A stretch of DNA of 6,792 bases. It comes from an uncultured Collinsella sp. GTDB taxonomy: Bacteria; Actinomycetota; Coriobacteriia; Coriobacteriales; Coriobacteriaceae. A model generated the notes under the pieces. It did no database searches. It was not told the origin of the DNA and saw only the letters and a program-made list of their open reading frames with translations. Location: the NCBI GenBank assembly GCA_938036665.1, contig CALHWR010000157.1, forward strand, positions 1 to 6,792, read 5' to 3'. Position numbers and translations under genes: made by a program. Of the stretch, positions 1 through 6,364 are shown in pieces; within the stretch, counting starts at the first letter, position 1; each line of letters begins with the position of its first letter.

Positions 1-3
1 GAA

Positions 4-777
4 GTGACGGCGCCCGCATCCGCGCCGGCGCTGCGCATCTTCGCCGGCACCACCGAGGGCCGCCTTCTGTGCGAATGGGCGAGCGGGGCGGGCATCCCCA
101 CCCGTGCCTACGCGGCAACCGAGTACGGAGGCGAGCTTTTGGGCGAGCTTCCGGGCATCGAGGTGCATGCGGGCAGGCTCGACGAGGCCGACATGGAGTG
201 CGAGCTTTCTGGCGCGCGCATCGTTGTCGACGCCACGCACCCCTTCGCTACGCTCGCAAGCGGCAACATCCGGGCCGCTTCGCTCGCCGTGGGTGCACGA
301 TGCCTGCGCCTTGCGCGCCCGGTCGAGGCGCTGCCCAAAGGCATCGTGTCGGTCGCGTCGATCGCCTGCGCGGCGCGCTTTCTCTCCGAGAACCCGGGTC
401 GCGCTCTTCTCACGACGGGGAGCAAGGAGCTTGCTCCCTACACGCGCGTCGCCGATTTCGCGGAGCGCTTCTTCGTGCGCGTGCTCCCGCTGCCCAGTGC
501 TATAACGAAGTGCATCGACGCGGGGTTTTCGCCGTCGCACGTCATCGGCATGCAGGGGCCCTTCACCCGCGAGCTCAACGAGGCGATGCTTCGGCAGGTG
601 GGCGCCCAGTGGCTTGTGACCAAGGACTCGGGAACCGTAGGCGGCACGGCCGAGAAGCTCGCCTCCGCGCGCGACGTGGGAGCGCACTGCATCGTGGTCA
701 CCCGTCCCGCCGAGGGAAGCGGGGCCCTTTCGCTTCGGGAAGTGGAAGACGCGCTCTTACGGGAGTTCGCGCGCTAG
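4..777 (+). CDS. cobK: Precorrin-6A / cobalt-precorrin-6A reductase (CobK/CbiJ family)
   Basis: This enzyme reduces one double bond of the (cobalt-)precorrin-6A macrocycle with a nicotinamide cofactor during cobalamin ring synthesis in the cytoplasm. The 257-residue product has the family's usual length and motifs. A first Rossmann strand with GTTEGR lies at residues 15-20, DATHPFA at 76-82, LLTTGSKEL at 135-143, RVLP at 159-162, MQGPF at 183-187, VTKDSG at 205-210 and VVTRP at 231-235. In an anaerobe the cobalt-precorrin (CbiJ) version of the reaction is more likely; this is inference. The GTG at position 4 leaves only about nine residues before the first strand, which fits a native start, but no ribosome binding site is visible because the window begins three bases earlier. 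The preceding codon is open, so the frame could also continue from an upstream gene or a CobJ fusion. The gene is more GC-rich than its neighbours. No U-rich terminator follows; only a 6-bp hairpin overlaps the stop (776-792). Confidence 0.93.
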   Translation: MTAPASAPALRIFAGTTEGRLLCEWASGAGIPTRAYAATEYGGELLGELPGIEVHAGRLDEADMECELSGARIVVDATHPFATLASGNIRAASLAVGARCLRLARPVEALPKGIVSVASIACAARFLSENPGRALLTTGSKELAPYTRVADFAERFFVRVLPLPSAITKCIDAGFSPSHVIGMQGPFTRELNEAMLRQVGAQWLVTKDSGTVGGTAEKLASARDVGAHCIVVTRPAEGSGALSLREVEDALLREFAR

Positions 778-817
778 GCGCTTGCCGCGCCTGCGCGCCC
801 TCCCGCCCGCGAGGAGG

Positions 818-901
818 AGCGCCCCGAGCAAGCTTGACCCGTACAAGCCCGTCATCCATCAATAGCTCGAGGACGACGCCCAGAACTGGCGCAAACAGCC
901 C
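818..901 (+). pseudogene. Decayed fragment resembling IS21-type transposase IstA
   Basis: In the frame of base 836 the DNA reads SAPSKLDPYKPVIHQ, then a TAG stop at 863-865, then LEDDAQNWRKQ. I recognise the pattern PSKLDPYKP-x-I-x2-W-L-x2-D-x5-RKQ from the region that follows the N-terminal helix-turn-helix of IS21-family IstA transposases. The TAG stands where those proteins usually have Trp (TGG), so one base change explains it. After RKQ the transposase-like text stops abruptly at about base 901, where the left arm of the 904-980 inverted repeat begins. No start codon, no catalytic DDE region and no IstB partner are present. This is a scar of an insertion element, not a gene. Its short length leaves real room for a chance resemblance. 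Confidence 0.45.
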
Positions 902-903
902 TT

Positions 904-980
904 CAATAAGTTGCGGTGAAATAGTGTCTGTTTTTGCTGCTAGATAGCATATTCAGTCCCTAATTCACCGCAACTTGTTG
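904..980. repeat. Inverted repeat with 13-bp perfect arms between converging genes
   Basis: AAGTTGCGGTGAA at 908-920 is matched exactly, in reverse complement, by TTCACCGCAACTT at 964-976. Pairing continues outward after one G-T wobble (904-906 with 978-980) and inward after one mismatch (922-924 with 960-962). The 43-bp centre contains a small perfect hairpin, TGCTA-GA-TAGCA, at 938-949. Lying between the 3' ends of the corrin gene and the exporter permease, a transcript from either side could fold it and slow polymerase. There is no run of T after either arm, so it is not a standard terminator. Its sharp border with the transposase scrap suggests an interspersed MITE- or REP-like element. 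No clear target-site duplication flanks it. Confidence 0.7.
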
Positions 981-1020
981 GTGGTGGCTTACTGGTAGCT
1001 GGTGGTGGCTTACTGGTAGC
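979..1020. repeat. Two identical 21-bp tandem units covering the permease stop codon
   Basis: Bases 979-999 and 1000-1020 are identical 21-mers that begin TGGTGGTGGC and end TTACTGGTAGC. On the minus strand each unit carries the codons for Tyr-Gln followed by TAA, so the last two codons and stop of the permease are present twice, in frame (21 = 7 codons). The copy nearer the gene (1000-1020) holds the stop in use at 1010-1012. The second copy lies past it and abuts the right arm of the 904-980 inverted repeat, overlapping its outermost two bases. Confidence 0.95.
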
Positions 1021-2224
1021 GTAGGCACTCCACCGGGTTGAGCTTTGCCGCGCGGCGAGCGGGGTAGAAGCCAAAGATTACGCCGATGCCGACGGAGACG
1101 GCGAAGGCCAGCAGCACCGTGGCGATTGAAAAGCTCGGTGTGATCTCCCCACTGGCACCGAGCTCGTTGAGAACCCCTGATCCTGCGGCAAACATCGCGA
1201 GGCCCCAGGCCAGCAGATAGCCAATCAGGACACCCAGCAGGCCACCGGTGACGCACAGCGCCGAGGACTCGGCCAAAAACTGCGCGGTGATATCGCGGCG
1301 ACTGGCGCCCAAGGCACGGCGAATACCGATCTCGCGGATGCGCTCAGTCACGTTGGTAAGCATCATATTCATAATGCCGATTCCGCCGACAAGCAGTGAG
1401 ATACTGGCGACAGCGCCCATGATGAGCGAGAAGGCGCCCATAAACGAGTTGAGTGCATCGATGGCGCTTTTCATGGAGGTCGCCGATACGCTGTCGTACT
1501 CATCATCCTCCGAGATGCCCTTCATCGCGCGCACCTTAGACTCGATGGTCTTGCAGAGCTCGTCCATGTCTGTGCCCTCGGCGGCAAGTGCCGTCACGCT
1601 GGGAAATGAAGGATTCTCGTCGCCAAACAGGCCGGAGATGGTTTCGCGTGGCATATACAGCGTGAGCGAGCCCATGGAGTCGCTGCCGCCATCAATCACG
1701 CCTACAATCTGCACCTCGCCGTTGGACACTTTGATGGTTTTTCCCAGCGCATCCTGTTCGTTGCCGTAAAGCTGATCGGCGCCGCCGCGGCTGATGAGCG
1801 CCACGCGCGAGCCTGCCTTTGACTCGACATCGGTGTAGGTGCGCCCCGCAACGAGCTTACTGGCACCCACGGCGTCGAGCATGTCGCTATCGACACCCTG
1901 TGCCATGACGGTATAGCTTTTATCGCCGGTCTTATACTCGGTATACGCGCTTTTGACAATGCCGATCTGTTCTATCTGCGGCACCAGTTTTTTAAGCTTC
2001 TGGACGTCAGAATCAGAGAGTTCTTGGGACGAATAGATCTGAACCATGCGAGCTGCGTTGAGGCCCAGGCTGTTGACCAAGCTGTTTTGGATGCCGCCGA
2101 TGAGCGAAGTCATGGCAATGACCGAGGCGATGCCGATGACAATGCCCAGGATGGTGAGCAGGCTGCGCCCCTTGTTGGCCTCGAGCGAGTGAAGGGCTTC
2201 CTGGATAAGATCGCGGGCGCTCAT
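1010..2224 (-). CDS. MacB/YknZ-like ABC transporter permease (MacB_PCD + FtsX domains)
   Basis: This is the membrane subunit of a MacAB/YknXYZ-type exporter, 404 residues, the usual length for a permease separate from its ATPase. Hydrophobic spans lie near residues 21-43, 262-284, 320-346 and 365-387. This is the 4-TM MacB plan with a large extracytoplasmic domain (about 45-260) between TM1 and TM2. Family hallmarks are the TM1 run TILGIVIGIASVIAM, the TM2 exit GGIGIMNMMLTNVTER followed by REIGIRRALGAS (297-308), and the C-terminal FYPARRAAKLNPVE. The ATG overlaps the stop of the ATPase gene as ATGA (2221-2224). AAAGGAG at 2238-2232, seven bases upstream, supports this start and coupled translation. 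The substrate cannot be read from sequence. Relatives export antimicrobial peptides, macrolides or toxins, or act in envelope-stress protection. The stop region is tandemly duplicated. No promoter lies between it and the ATPase. Confidence 0.93.
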   Translation of the reverse strand: MSARDLIQEALHSLEANKGRSLLTILGIVIGIASVIAMTSLIGGIQNSLVNSLGLNAARMVQIYSSQELSDSDVQKLKKLVPQIEQIGIVKSAYTEYKTGDKSYTVMAQGVDSDMLDAVGASKLVAGRTYTDVESKAGSRVALISRGGADQLYGNEQDALGKTIKVSNGEVQIVGVIDGGSDSMGSLTLYMPRETISGLFGDENPSFPSVTALAAEGTDMDELCKTIESKVRAMKGISEDDEYDSVSATSMKSAIDALNSFMGAFSLIMGAVASISLLVGGIGIMNMMLTNVTERIREIGIRRALGASRRDITAQFLAESSALCVTGGLLGVLIGYLLAWGLAMFAAGSGVLNELGASGEITPSFSIATVLLAFAVSVGIGVIFGFYPARRAAKLNPVECLRYQ

Positions 2225-2994
2225 GCCATCACTCCTTTCGGCGGGTTGGCGGAGGCGGAAATCATGGGCAGGCTATCTACGGCGCTGCGTAGGGTCCGCG
2301 GTGCATGCGGAATATACGCGCCGTCGTGAATGCGACCGTCGCGGATGGTCACGGCACGGTCGGCCTCGGCGGCGATGCCGGGGTCGTGTGTGATAAGCAC
2401 GATGGTTTTGCCGCGCTCCTGGAGCTTGTGGAAGGTTTCCATGACGAGCGCTCCCGTGGCGGAGTCCAGGTTGCCCGTCGGCTCGTCGGCCAAAATGATG
2501 GGTGGATCGTTGACAAGGGCGCGCGCGATGGCGACGCGCTGCATCTGTCCGCCCGACAGCTCCGATATACGATGGTCCCAATGGTCGACCGGAAGCGTGA
2601 CGGCCTGCAGCGCGTGTACGGCGCGCATCTCGCGCTGGCTGCGCGGCACATTGGTGTAGGACAGCGGCAGCATGACGTTTTCGATCACCGTCAGGCGCGG
2701 CAGCAGATTAAAGCTCTGAAAGACAAAGCCGATGCTCAGCGCTCGCACCTCGGTGAGCTCGTCATCGTCGAGCTCGGCGACGTTGAGCCCTTGCAGGAAG
2801 TAATCGCCCGCCGTCGGTTTGTCCAGGCAGCCCAGGATGTTCATGAGCGTCGACTTGCCTGAGCCCGAGGGGCCGGTGATGGCAACGAACTCACCGGGAT
2901 CTACTGCCAGGCTCACGTTATGCAGGATGTGGGCGCAACCGGCCTCGCTCTCAAAGATGCGGTGCACGTTGCGGATGTCGATGACGGGACGCAT
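2221..2994 (-). CDS. ABC transporter ATP-binding protein, MacB/LolD/YknY type
   Basis: This is the cytoplasmic ATPase that powers the adjoining permease. The 257 residues contain a complete nucleotide-binding domain: Walker [10 protein letters not shown] at 41-49, Q-loop VFQSFNLLP with Gln93, signature LSGGQ at 146-150, Walker B IILADE at 166-171 followed by PTGNLDS, and switch His203 in [20 protein letters not shown] and [10 protein letters not shown] are typical of the MacB/LolD (MJ0796) group. About 30 extra residues after the domain (227-257, with [13 protein letters not shown]) form a short tail of unknown role. The ATG at 2994 shares one base with the adaptor stop (TAATG). A GAGGG stretch at 3005-3001, inside the adaptor's last codons, is a plausible ribosome binding site. 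All catalytic motifs are intact, so the protein should be active. Confidence 0.95.
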   Translation of the reverse strand: MRPVIDIRNVHRIFESEAGCAHILHNVSLAVDPGEFVAITGPSGSGKSTLMNILGCLDKPTAGDYFLQGLNVAELDDDELTEVRALSIGFVFQSFNLLPRLTVIENVMLPLSYTNVPRSQREMRAVHALQAVTLPVDHWDHRISELSGGQMQRVAIARALVNDPPIILADEPTGNLDSATGALVMETFHKLQERGKTIVLITHDPGIAAEADRAVTIRDGRIHDGAYIPHAPRTLRSAVDSLPMISASANPPKGVMA

Positions 2995-4415
2995 TACTTG
3001 CCCTCGTCGGCAGGCATGTTGTCGCCGCCGTCTGCCGTCATTCCTGTGCCGGTATCCGTCACGATGGTGTCGCCGTCGCGTAGCTTGGTAACCGGGACGT
3101 CTGGATTGATCTCGTTGCCCTGGTCGTCGCGCTTGACCTGCGTCTTACCGACTACAGCCTCGTTGTCGTTTTGCGTCACGACGGTCACCTTCACGCGGCG
3201 CGTCTTTTTACCCTCCGAATCGGTGGCAAAATTGACGTAATAGTGCTCGCCATCTTCGGTCATCAGCGCCATGGTCGGCACCATCACCACGTCGTCGAGC
3301 TTCTCGGTCACTACCGAGACCTCGGCAGTCATACCCGGCTTAAGGCGACTGTCAGGTGCTTCGATGAGGATGTCGACGTTAAAGGTCACACTGCCGCCGC
3401 TCCCGGAGGAGGAGTCGGAGTTTGCCACCGAGGCGATAGCCGTGACGGTGCCCTGGCTCACGATATCGGGAAACGCGGGGTAGGTCATGTTGGCGCTTTG
3501 GCCCACGGCAATTTTGGCGATATCCTTTTCGCCCACCTGAACCGTCACCTTCATCTTGGACAGGTCGGCGATCTGCATGCACTGCTTGCCGCCGCTCGTA
3601 TCGCTTTCGCCCATGATCATGCCGCCTGTTACCGTGGCGCCCACCTTGGCGTTGAGCGCCACGATGCTGCCCGAGCTCGGGGCCGTGACCGTACGGCTGG
3701 CGGCCTTGGCGTTCGCCTGATCGAGGTTTGCCTGGGCCGATGTGAGGCTGCGCTGCGCGGCCGATACGGCGTTCGTGTCCGCTGATGCGGCGGAGATGCC
3801 AGCCGCTGCGGAACCTCCGTCGACGTCCGTCGTTGGGTTGGCCTGCGCGGCAGCTGCGGCTTTCTTCGCGTTGGCGAGGTCTTCTTGAGCGGCTGCAACT
3901 GCACGCTGCGCCTCGGCAACGTTGCGATCGAGCTCGTCGTTTTTAATGGTCATAAGCACGTCGCCCTCGTTGACGGATTGGCCTGCCTGCACGTTGATCG
4001 AATCGACCGTGCCGTCGACAGAAGGGGAGACCACTGAGGACGAAATGGGTTTGAGCTGGCCTTTTGCCTCGACCGTTGTGCTAAACGTGCCCTCGGTCAC
4101 CATGTCGGTCGCAGGCCCGCTATCGCCCTGTGGCTGCGCATTGATAACCAGGGTTGCAACAATAGCAATGAGCGCGATGACACCCACGATGCCGGCGGCA
4201 ATGCCGCGTCGAATCAGCTTTTTGCGTCGACGTTCGGCACGTTTTGCCTTGAGCTTGGCATATGCCTCTTCATCGGAAATCTCGGCCGTATCGTTCATGC
4301 GTCCGCTCTCCTTGTCGGCATGTACGTCTGTGATCAGAGGAAGCGTTTCGGTGGCACCTTCGGGCGTGTGCTCGGTATCATCCGGGCCCGGGGTGATGTT
4401 GGGGACATTCGGCAT
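2994..4415 (-). CDS. HlyD/MacA/YknX-type efflux adaptor (membrane fusion protein)
   Basis: This 473-residue adaptor links the ABC permease to the outer face of the membrane. In order it shows a charged, probably disordered cytoplasmic N-terminus (1-66), a Lys/Arg-rich stretch RAERRRKKLIRR (59-70), one membrane helix (71-92), the first lipoyl-like half (about 124-160, VDGTVDSINVQAGQSVNEGD), and an Ala/Gln-rich coiled-coil hairpin (161-240) broken by a Gly/Ser/Ala-rich tip (193-212). The second lipoyl half follows (241-285, TAPSSGSIVALNAKVGATV), then a beta-barrel (286-370) and a membrane-proximal domain (371-473, VPTMALMTEDGEHYYV). I chose the ATG at 4415 because AAAGGAG lies five bases upstream (4427-4421). 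The longer frame starting at 4478 would begin inside a strong hairpin and has no such site. The gene heads the adaptor-ATPase-permease operon, the order of yknXYZ. No TolC-like gene is seen, as expected for a cell with one membrane. Confidence 0.92.
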   Translation of the reverse strand: MPNVPNITPGPDDTEHTPEGATETLPLITDVHADKESGRMNDTAEISDEEAYAKLKAKRAERRRKKLIRRGIAAGIVGVIALIAIVATLVINAQPQGDSGPATDMVTEGTFSTTVEAKGQLKPISSSVVSPSVDGTVDSINVQAGQSVNEGDVLMTIKNDELDRNVAEAQRAVAAAQEDLANAKKAAAAAQANPTTDVDGGSAAAGISAASADTNAVSAAQRSLTSAQANLDQANAKAASRTVTAPSSGSIVALNAKVGATVTGGMIMGESDTSGGKQCMQIADLSKMKVTVQVGEKDIAKIAVGQSANMTYPAFPDIVSQGTVTAIASVANSDSSSGSGGSVTFNVDILIEAPDSRLKPGMTAEVSVVTEKLDDVVMVPTMALMTEDGEHYYVNFATDSEGKKTRRVKVTVVTQNDNEAVVGKTQVKRDDQGNEINPDVPVTKLRDGDTIVTDTGTGMTADGGDNMPADEGK

Positions 4416-4420
4416 AGCGT

Positions 4421-4427
4421 CTCCTTT
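4421..4427 (-). promoter_or_regulatory. Ribosome binding site of the adaptor gene
   Basis: AAAGGAG on the minus strand ends five bases before the ATG at 4415 and decides the start over the upstream in-frame ATG at 4478. It lies just three bases downstream of the outer arm (4431-4439) of the nested inverted repeat, so folding of the leader could affect ribosome access. Confidence 0.8.
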
Positions 4428-4430
4428 ATA

Positions 4431-4493
4431 GAAAGAACCTCGATAATTATATGCGCCCACCGGTTGGGGCGGGCGCATAGGACGGTTTCTTTC
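4431..4493 (-). promoter_or_regulatory. Nested hairpin leader between L,D-transpeptidase and adaptor genes
   Basis: Read on the minus strand, an outer arm GAAAGAAACC (4493-4484) can pair with GGTTCTTTC (4439-4431) with a single bulged A. Inside sits the strong hairpin at 4450-4479. The outer 3' arm ends three bases before the adaptor ribosome binding site. A TATAAT hexamer at 4451-4446 overlaps the inner stem, but the DNA 16-18 bases upstream is GC-rich with no -35-like sequence, so a promoter here is uncertain. The structure may separate transcription of the two units, tune translation of the exporter, or both. Confidence 0.4.
4450..4479 (-). terminator. Probable terminator hairpin after the L,D-transpeptidase gene
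   Basis: TATGCGCCC (4450-4458) and GGGCGCATA (4471-4479) are a perfect 9-bp inverted repeat. After an A-C mismatch two more G-C pairs form, leaving a 6-base loop. It sits about 70 bases past the transpeptidase stop. The following minus-strand text, TAATTAT, is AT-rich but has no clean T run, so termination may be partial and allow read-through into the exporter operon. Confidence 0.5.
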
Positions 4494-4547
4494 GGAACTG
4501 TTAGATTGGTCGCAGCGGTTCCACGTTGTAGGAATGCGCGCGTTGCA

Positions 4548-6263
4548 CTACGAGTGGACAACCACGCACAGGCCGACTTTGATGCAATCGTGCAGCGCCT
4601 TGGCGTCGGCCAGGCGAAGGTTGATGCATCCGTGGCTGCCGTACCACTTGTAGGAGTTGGGATCGTCGAAACTCTTGTCGTTTTGCCACGTTGCATCGTG
4701 GAAACCGACCATGTTGCCCTCAAACGGCATCCAGTAGCTAACCGGGCTCTCGTATTTGGGCTTGCCGGTCTCGGGGCCCTTGGCACCGATGAGTTTGCTG
4801 GCGCCATCGTTGCTGTTGATCTGCCATACGCCCTCGGGGGTGGCGTCTTCGCCCGGTTTGCCGGAAATAAAGTTGGCCTCCCACACAATATTGCCGCTCT
4901 CGTCGTAGTAGCGCGCGTGCTGCTCGGACAGATCGACATCGACGTATGCCTTCCAGTCAGGCTCTCCCTTTGCGGTAAAGGTGTCGGCCTTCTGGGAGTA
5001 CTTGATATCGATTTCGCCGGTCTGCTTGTTGTTAATGGCGTCTTCGACCTGCTTGGCGAGCGAGGTACTGTCGATGGACCAACCAAAGTCGCCGCCTTCG
5101 ACGGCGCACTGCTTGCCATCGGCGCGCGTCCACCAGCGAGTGGAGCCCACGGTATTAAAGCCGTTGGCGAGCTCGGCTGCCCAGCTGCTGATCTGCGACG
5201 TATCGAGCGTGGGGTTGGCCGGATCGGCAAAGCTGATCCACTGCAACACGGAGCTGCCATCAACCTTGCCGGCATCCTCGCCGTTGAGCTTGAGGGTCAC
5301 GTTGACGCCCAAGAAGTTGTTGGCGGCATCGCATGCGGCCTGAATCTGATCATCGGTCAGCGTTCCATTGAGCGGCTCATAGGCATCGTTGCCGAGCTTG
5401 GAAAGATCTACGGTCTCGGCCAGCGAGGCAAGCTCGAGCTCGGCATACTTAATGACATGCTCGCGGTTGAGTTTTTCGTTGGAGCGCGCCTTCTCGACGG
5501 TAAACTTGCCGGCCTGCTCGTCATAGGAGCTATTGGCCTCGAACGCGCCCGAACGCCCCTCGTTAAACTCGTCGATGGCGGCGCCCAGATCCTTCTCAAA
5601 CTGCTTTTGGTCAAAGGTGTCGGAGAGCATGGACAGGTCGACGTCTTGATCAAGATCGACTTCGTTGGAGCTAGCGGTTGTTTTGGTCTTGCCGCTTAAG
5701 GATTCTACAAGGCGAACCGGCCATACAATGGCTTCGTTGCGGCTGATAATCTCTTTTGCGGCAGCTTCGCCGTCGACAATGGGCTCATCGGACTCGGGCT
5801 GATAGGTCCAGCTAAAGTCATCGCCTGTCACGGTGAGCTTATAGTGCTTCCAAGCCGAGTTGACCTTGGTGGCGGCAGACGAAGCGTTGGAGAACGAGAC
5901 ATCGACGCCGGCGATAGTGGTGTTGGGGTAGGCTACCTGCGAAAACGCTACAACGCCTACGATATAGACAATGACGATAAGACCCAGAACGACAAAGAGC
6001 GTCGTCTTTTTGCCCGACTTATTGTTCTCGGCGGGTTTGCGTGCGGGGCCGCGATCGCCTCGAGCGTGCGTGGGGGGCTGCTTGGGCGCATTGCCATTTG
6101 CCTGGCGCTGCTGATGCTGCTTGTCCGGACGTTGGGAAACGTTTGCCGCACCTCGCTGCTGACCGCGGCTCGGCGCGATAGGACGCGGCGACTGAACGCC
6201 GCCGGTGTGCCTGCTCGGCTGCTGCGGATCGGGAATCAGTTGAGTTCGATCGTTTTGCGACAT
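4548..6263 (-). CDS. Membrane-anchored L,D-transpeptidase with peptidoglycan-binding domains (YkuD)
   Basis: Outside the membrane this enzyme should form 3-3 cross-links in peptidoglycan, or attach substrates to it, through a catalytic cysteine. The 571 residues comprise a Pro/Gln/Arg-rich cytoplasmic tail (1-86), one membrane helix (about 87-109), the phrase YPNTTIAGVDVSF (112-124) that opens the peptidoglycan-binding (PG_binding_4) region, two such modules up to about 420, and a C-terminal YkuD domain (about 436-571). Catalytic elements are ATPEGVW (474-480), GFHDATWQ with His522, and GSHGCINLR with Cys546 (542-550). Two ATGs are possible. The one at 6272 has its AAGGA one base away, too close. 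The one at 6263 has it ten bases away, so MSQNDRTQ is the preferred start. Four further extracytoplasmic cysteines (311, 386, 560, 566) are present. The layout matches the Enterococcus Ldt(fm) group. The gene appears to be its own transcription unit. Confidence 0.93.
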   Translation of the reverse strand: MSQNDRTQLIPDPQQPSRHTGGVQSPRPIAPSRGQQRGAANVSQRPDKQHQQRQANGNAPKQPPTHARGDRGPARKPAENNKSGKKTTLFVVLGLIVIVYIVGVVAFSQVAYPNTTIAGVDVSFSNASSAATKVNSAWKHYKLTVTGDDFSWTYQPESDEPIVDGEAAAKEIISRNEAIVWPVRLVESLSGKTKTTASSNEVDLDQDVDLSMLSDTFDQKQFEKDLGAAIDEFNEGRSGAFEANSSYDEQAGKFTVEKARSNEKLNREHVIKYAELELASLAETVDLSKLGNDAYEPLNGTLTDDQIQAACDAANNFLGVNVTLKLNGEDAGKVDGSSVLQWISFADPANPTLDTSQISSWAAELANGFNTVGSTRWWTRADGKQCAVEGGDFGWSIDSTSLAKQVEDAINNKQTGEIDIKYSQKADTFTAKGEPDWKAYVDVDLSEQHARYYDESGNIVWEANFISGKPGEDATPEGVWQINSNDGASKLIGAKGPETGKPKYESPVSYWMPFEGNMVGFHDATWQNDKSFDDPNSYKWYGSHGCINLRLADAKALHDCIKVGLCVVVHS

Positions 6264-6273
6264 CGTATGCATA

Positions 6274-6278
6274 TCCTT
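6274..6278 (-). promoter_or_regulatory. Ribosome binding site selecting the second ATG of the L,D-transpeptidase gene
   Basis: AAGGA on the minus strand ends one base before an ATG at 6272 and ten bases before the in-frame ATG at 6263. Only the latter spacing is workable, though slightly long, so the start was moved to 6263. Confidence 0.6.
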
Positions 6279-6309
6279 CGGATTTCGCCTTGCGGCTCAT
6301 CGTGTTTTT

Positions 6310-6339
6310 ACTGGGCTTGCATTATAGCGATTACCCAGT
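6310..6339. repeat. 6-bp inverted repeat framing the -10 box
   Basis: ACTGGG (6310-6315) and CCCAGT (6334-6339) are perfect reverse complements separated by 18 bases, with the TATAAT box of the L,D-transpeptidase gene in the centre. The spacing between arm centres is 24 bp, slightly over two helical turns, which could suit a dimeric repressor. Arms this short can also arise by chance. Confidence 0.45.
6321..6326 (-). promoter_or_regulatory. Probable -10 box of the L,D-transpeptidase promoter
   Basis: A perfect TATAAT lies at 6326-6321 on the minus strand, about 58 bases before the ATG at 6263, which predicts a leader of roughly 50 bases. At 16-18 bp spacing the upstream hexamers (CCACAA, ACCACA, TACCAC) match a -35 element poorly, so the promoter may need an activator or be weak. 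Confidence 0.55.
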
Positions 6340-6364
6340 TGTTTGTGGTATGGAAACGGTGGCA

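Noticed and set aside
776..792. 6-bp hairpin AGGCGC/GCGCCT over the corrin gene stop codon as a terminator
   Set aside because: The stem is short, includes the stop codon and is followed by GC-rich DNA with no T run.
69..947. Open frame of 292 codons on the plus strand over the corrin gene
   Set aside because: It is an Arg/Ala-rich shadow of the corrin reductase in another frame, with no domain. The corrin frame has all family motifs.
979..1020. Start of a CRISPR array
   Set aside because: There are only two directly adjoining 21-bp units with no spacers and no cas genes; it is a simple tandem duplication.
2305..2862. Open frame of 185 codons on the plus strand
   Set aside because: It is antisense to the ATPase gene, whose Walker and signature motifs are intact.
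1010..4415. Complete Gram-negative tripartite MacAB-TolC system
   Set aside because: The ATPase and permease are separate proteins and no outer-membrane channel gene is present; the YknXYZ monoderm layout fits better.
4416..4478. Longer adaptor start at ATG 4478
   Set aside because: The first 21 codons would be encoded by the hairpin and the ribosome binding site, no Shine-Dalgarno precedes the ATG, and the ATG at 4415 has an excellent one.
4320..5699. Open frame of 459 codons on the plus strand
   Set aside because: It lies entirely opposite the transpeptidase and adaptor genes, whose motifs are unmistakable. Its repetitive Val/Gly/Ala/Leu text shows no known domain and comes from codon bias of the opposite strand.
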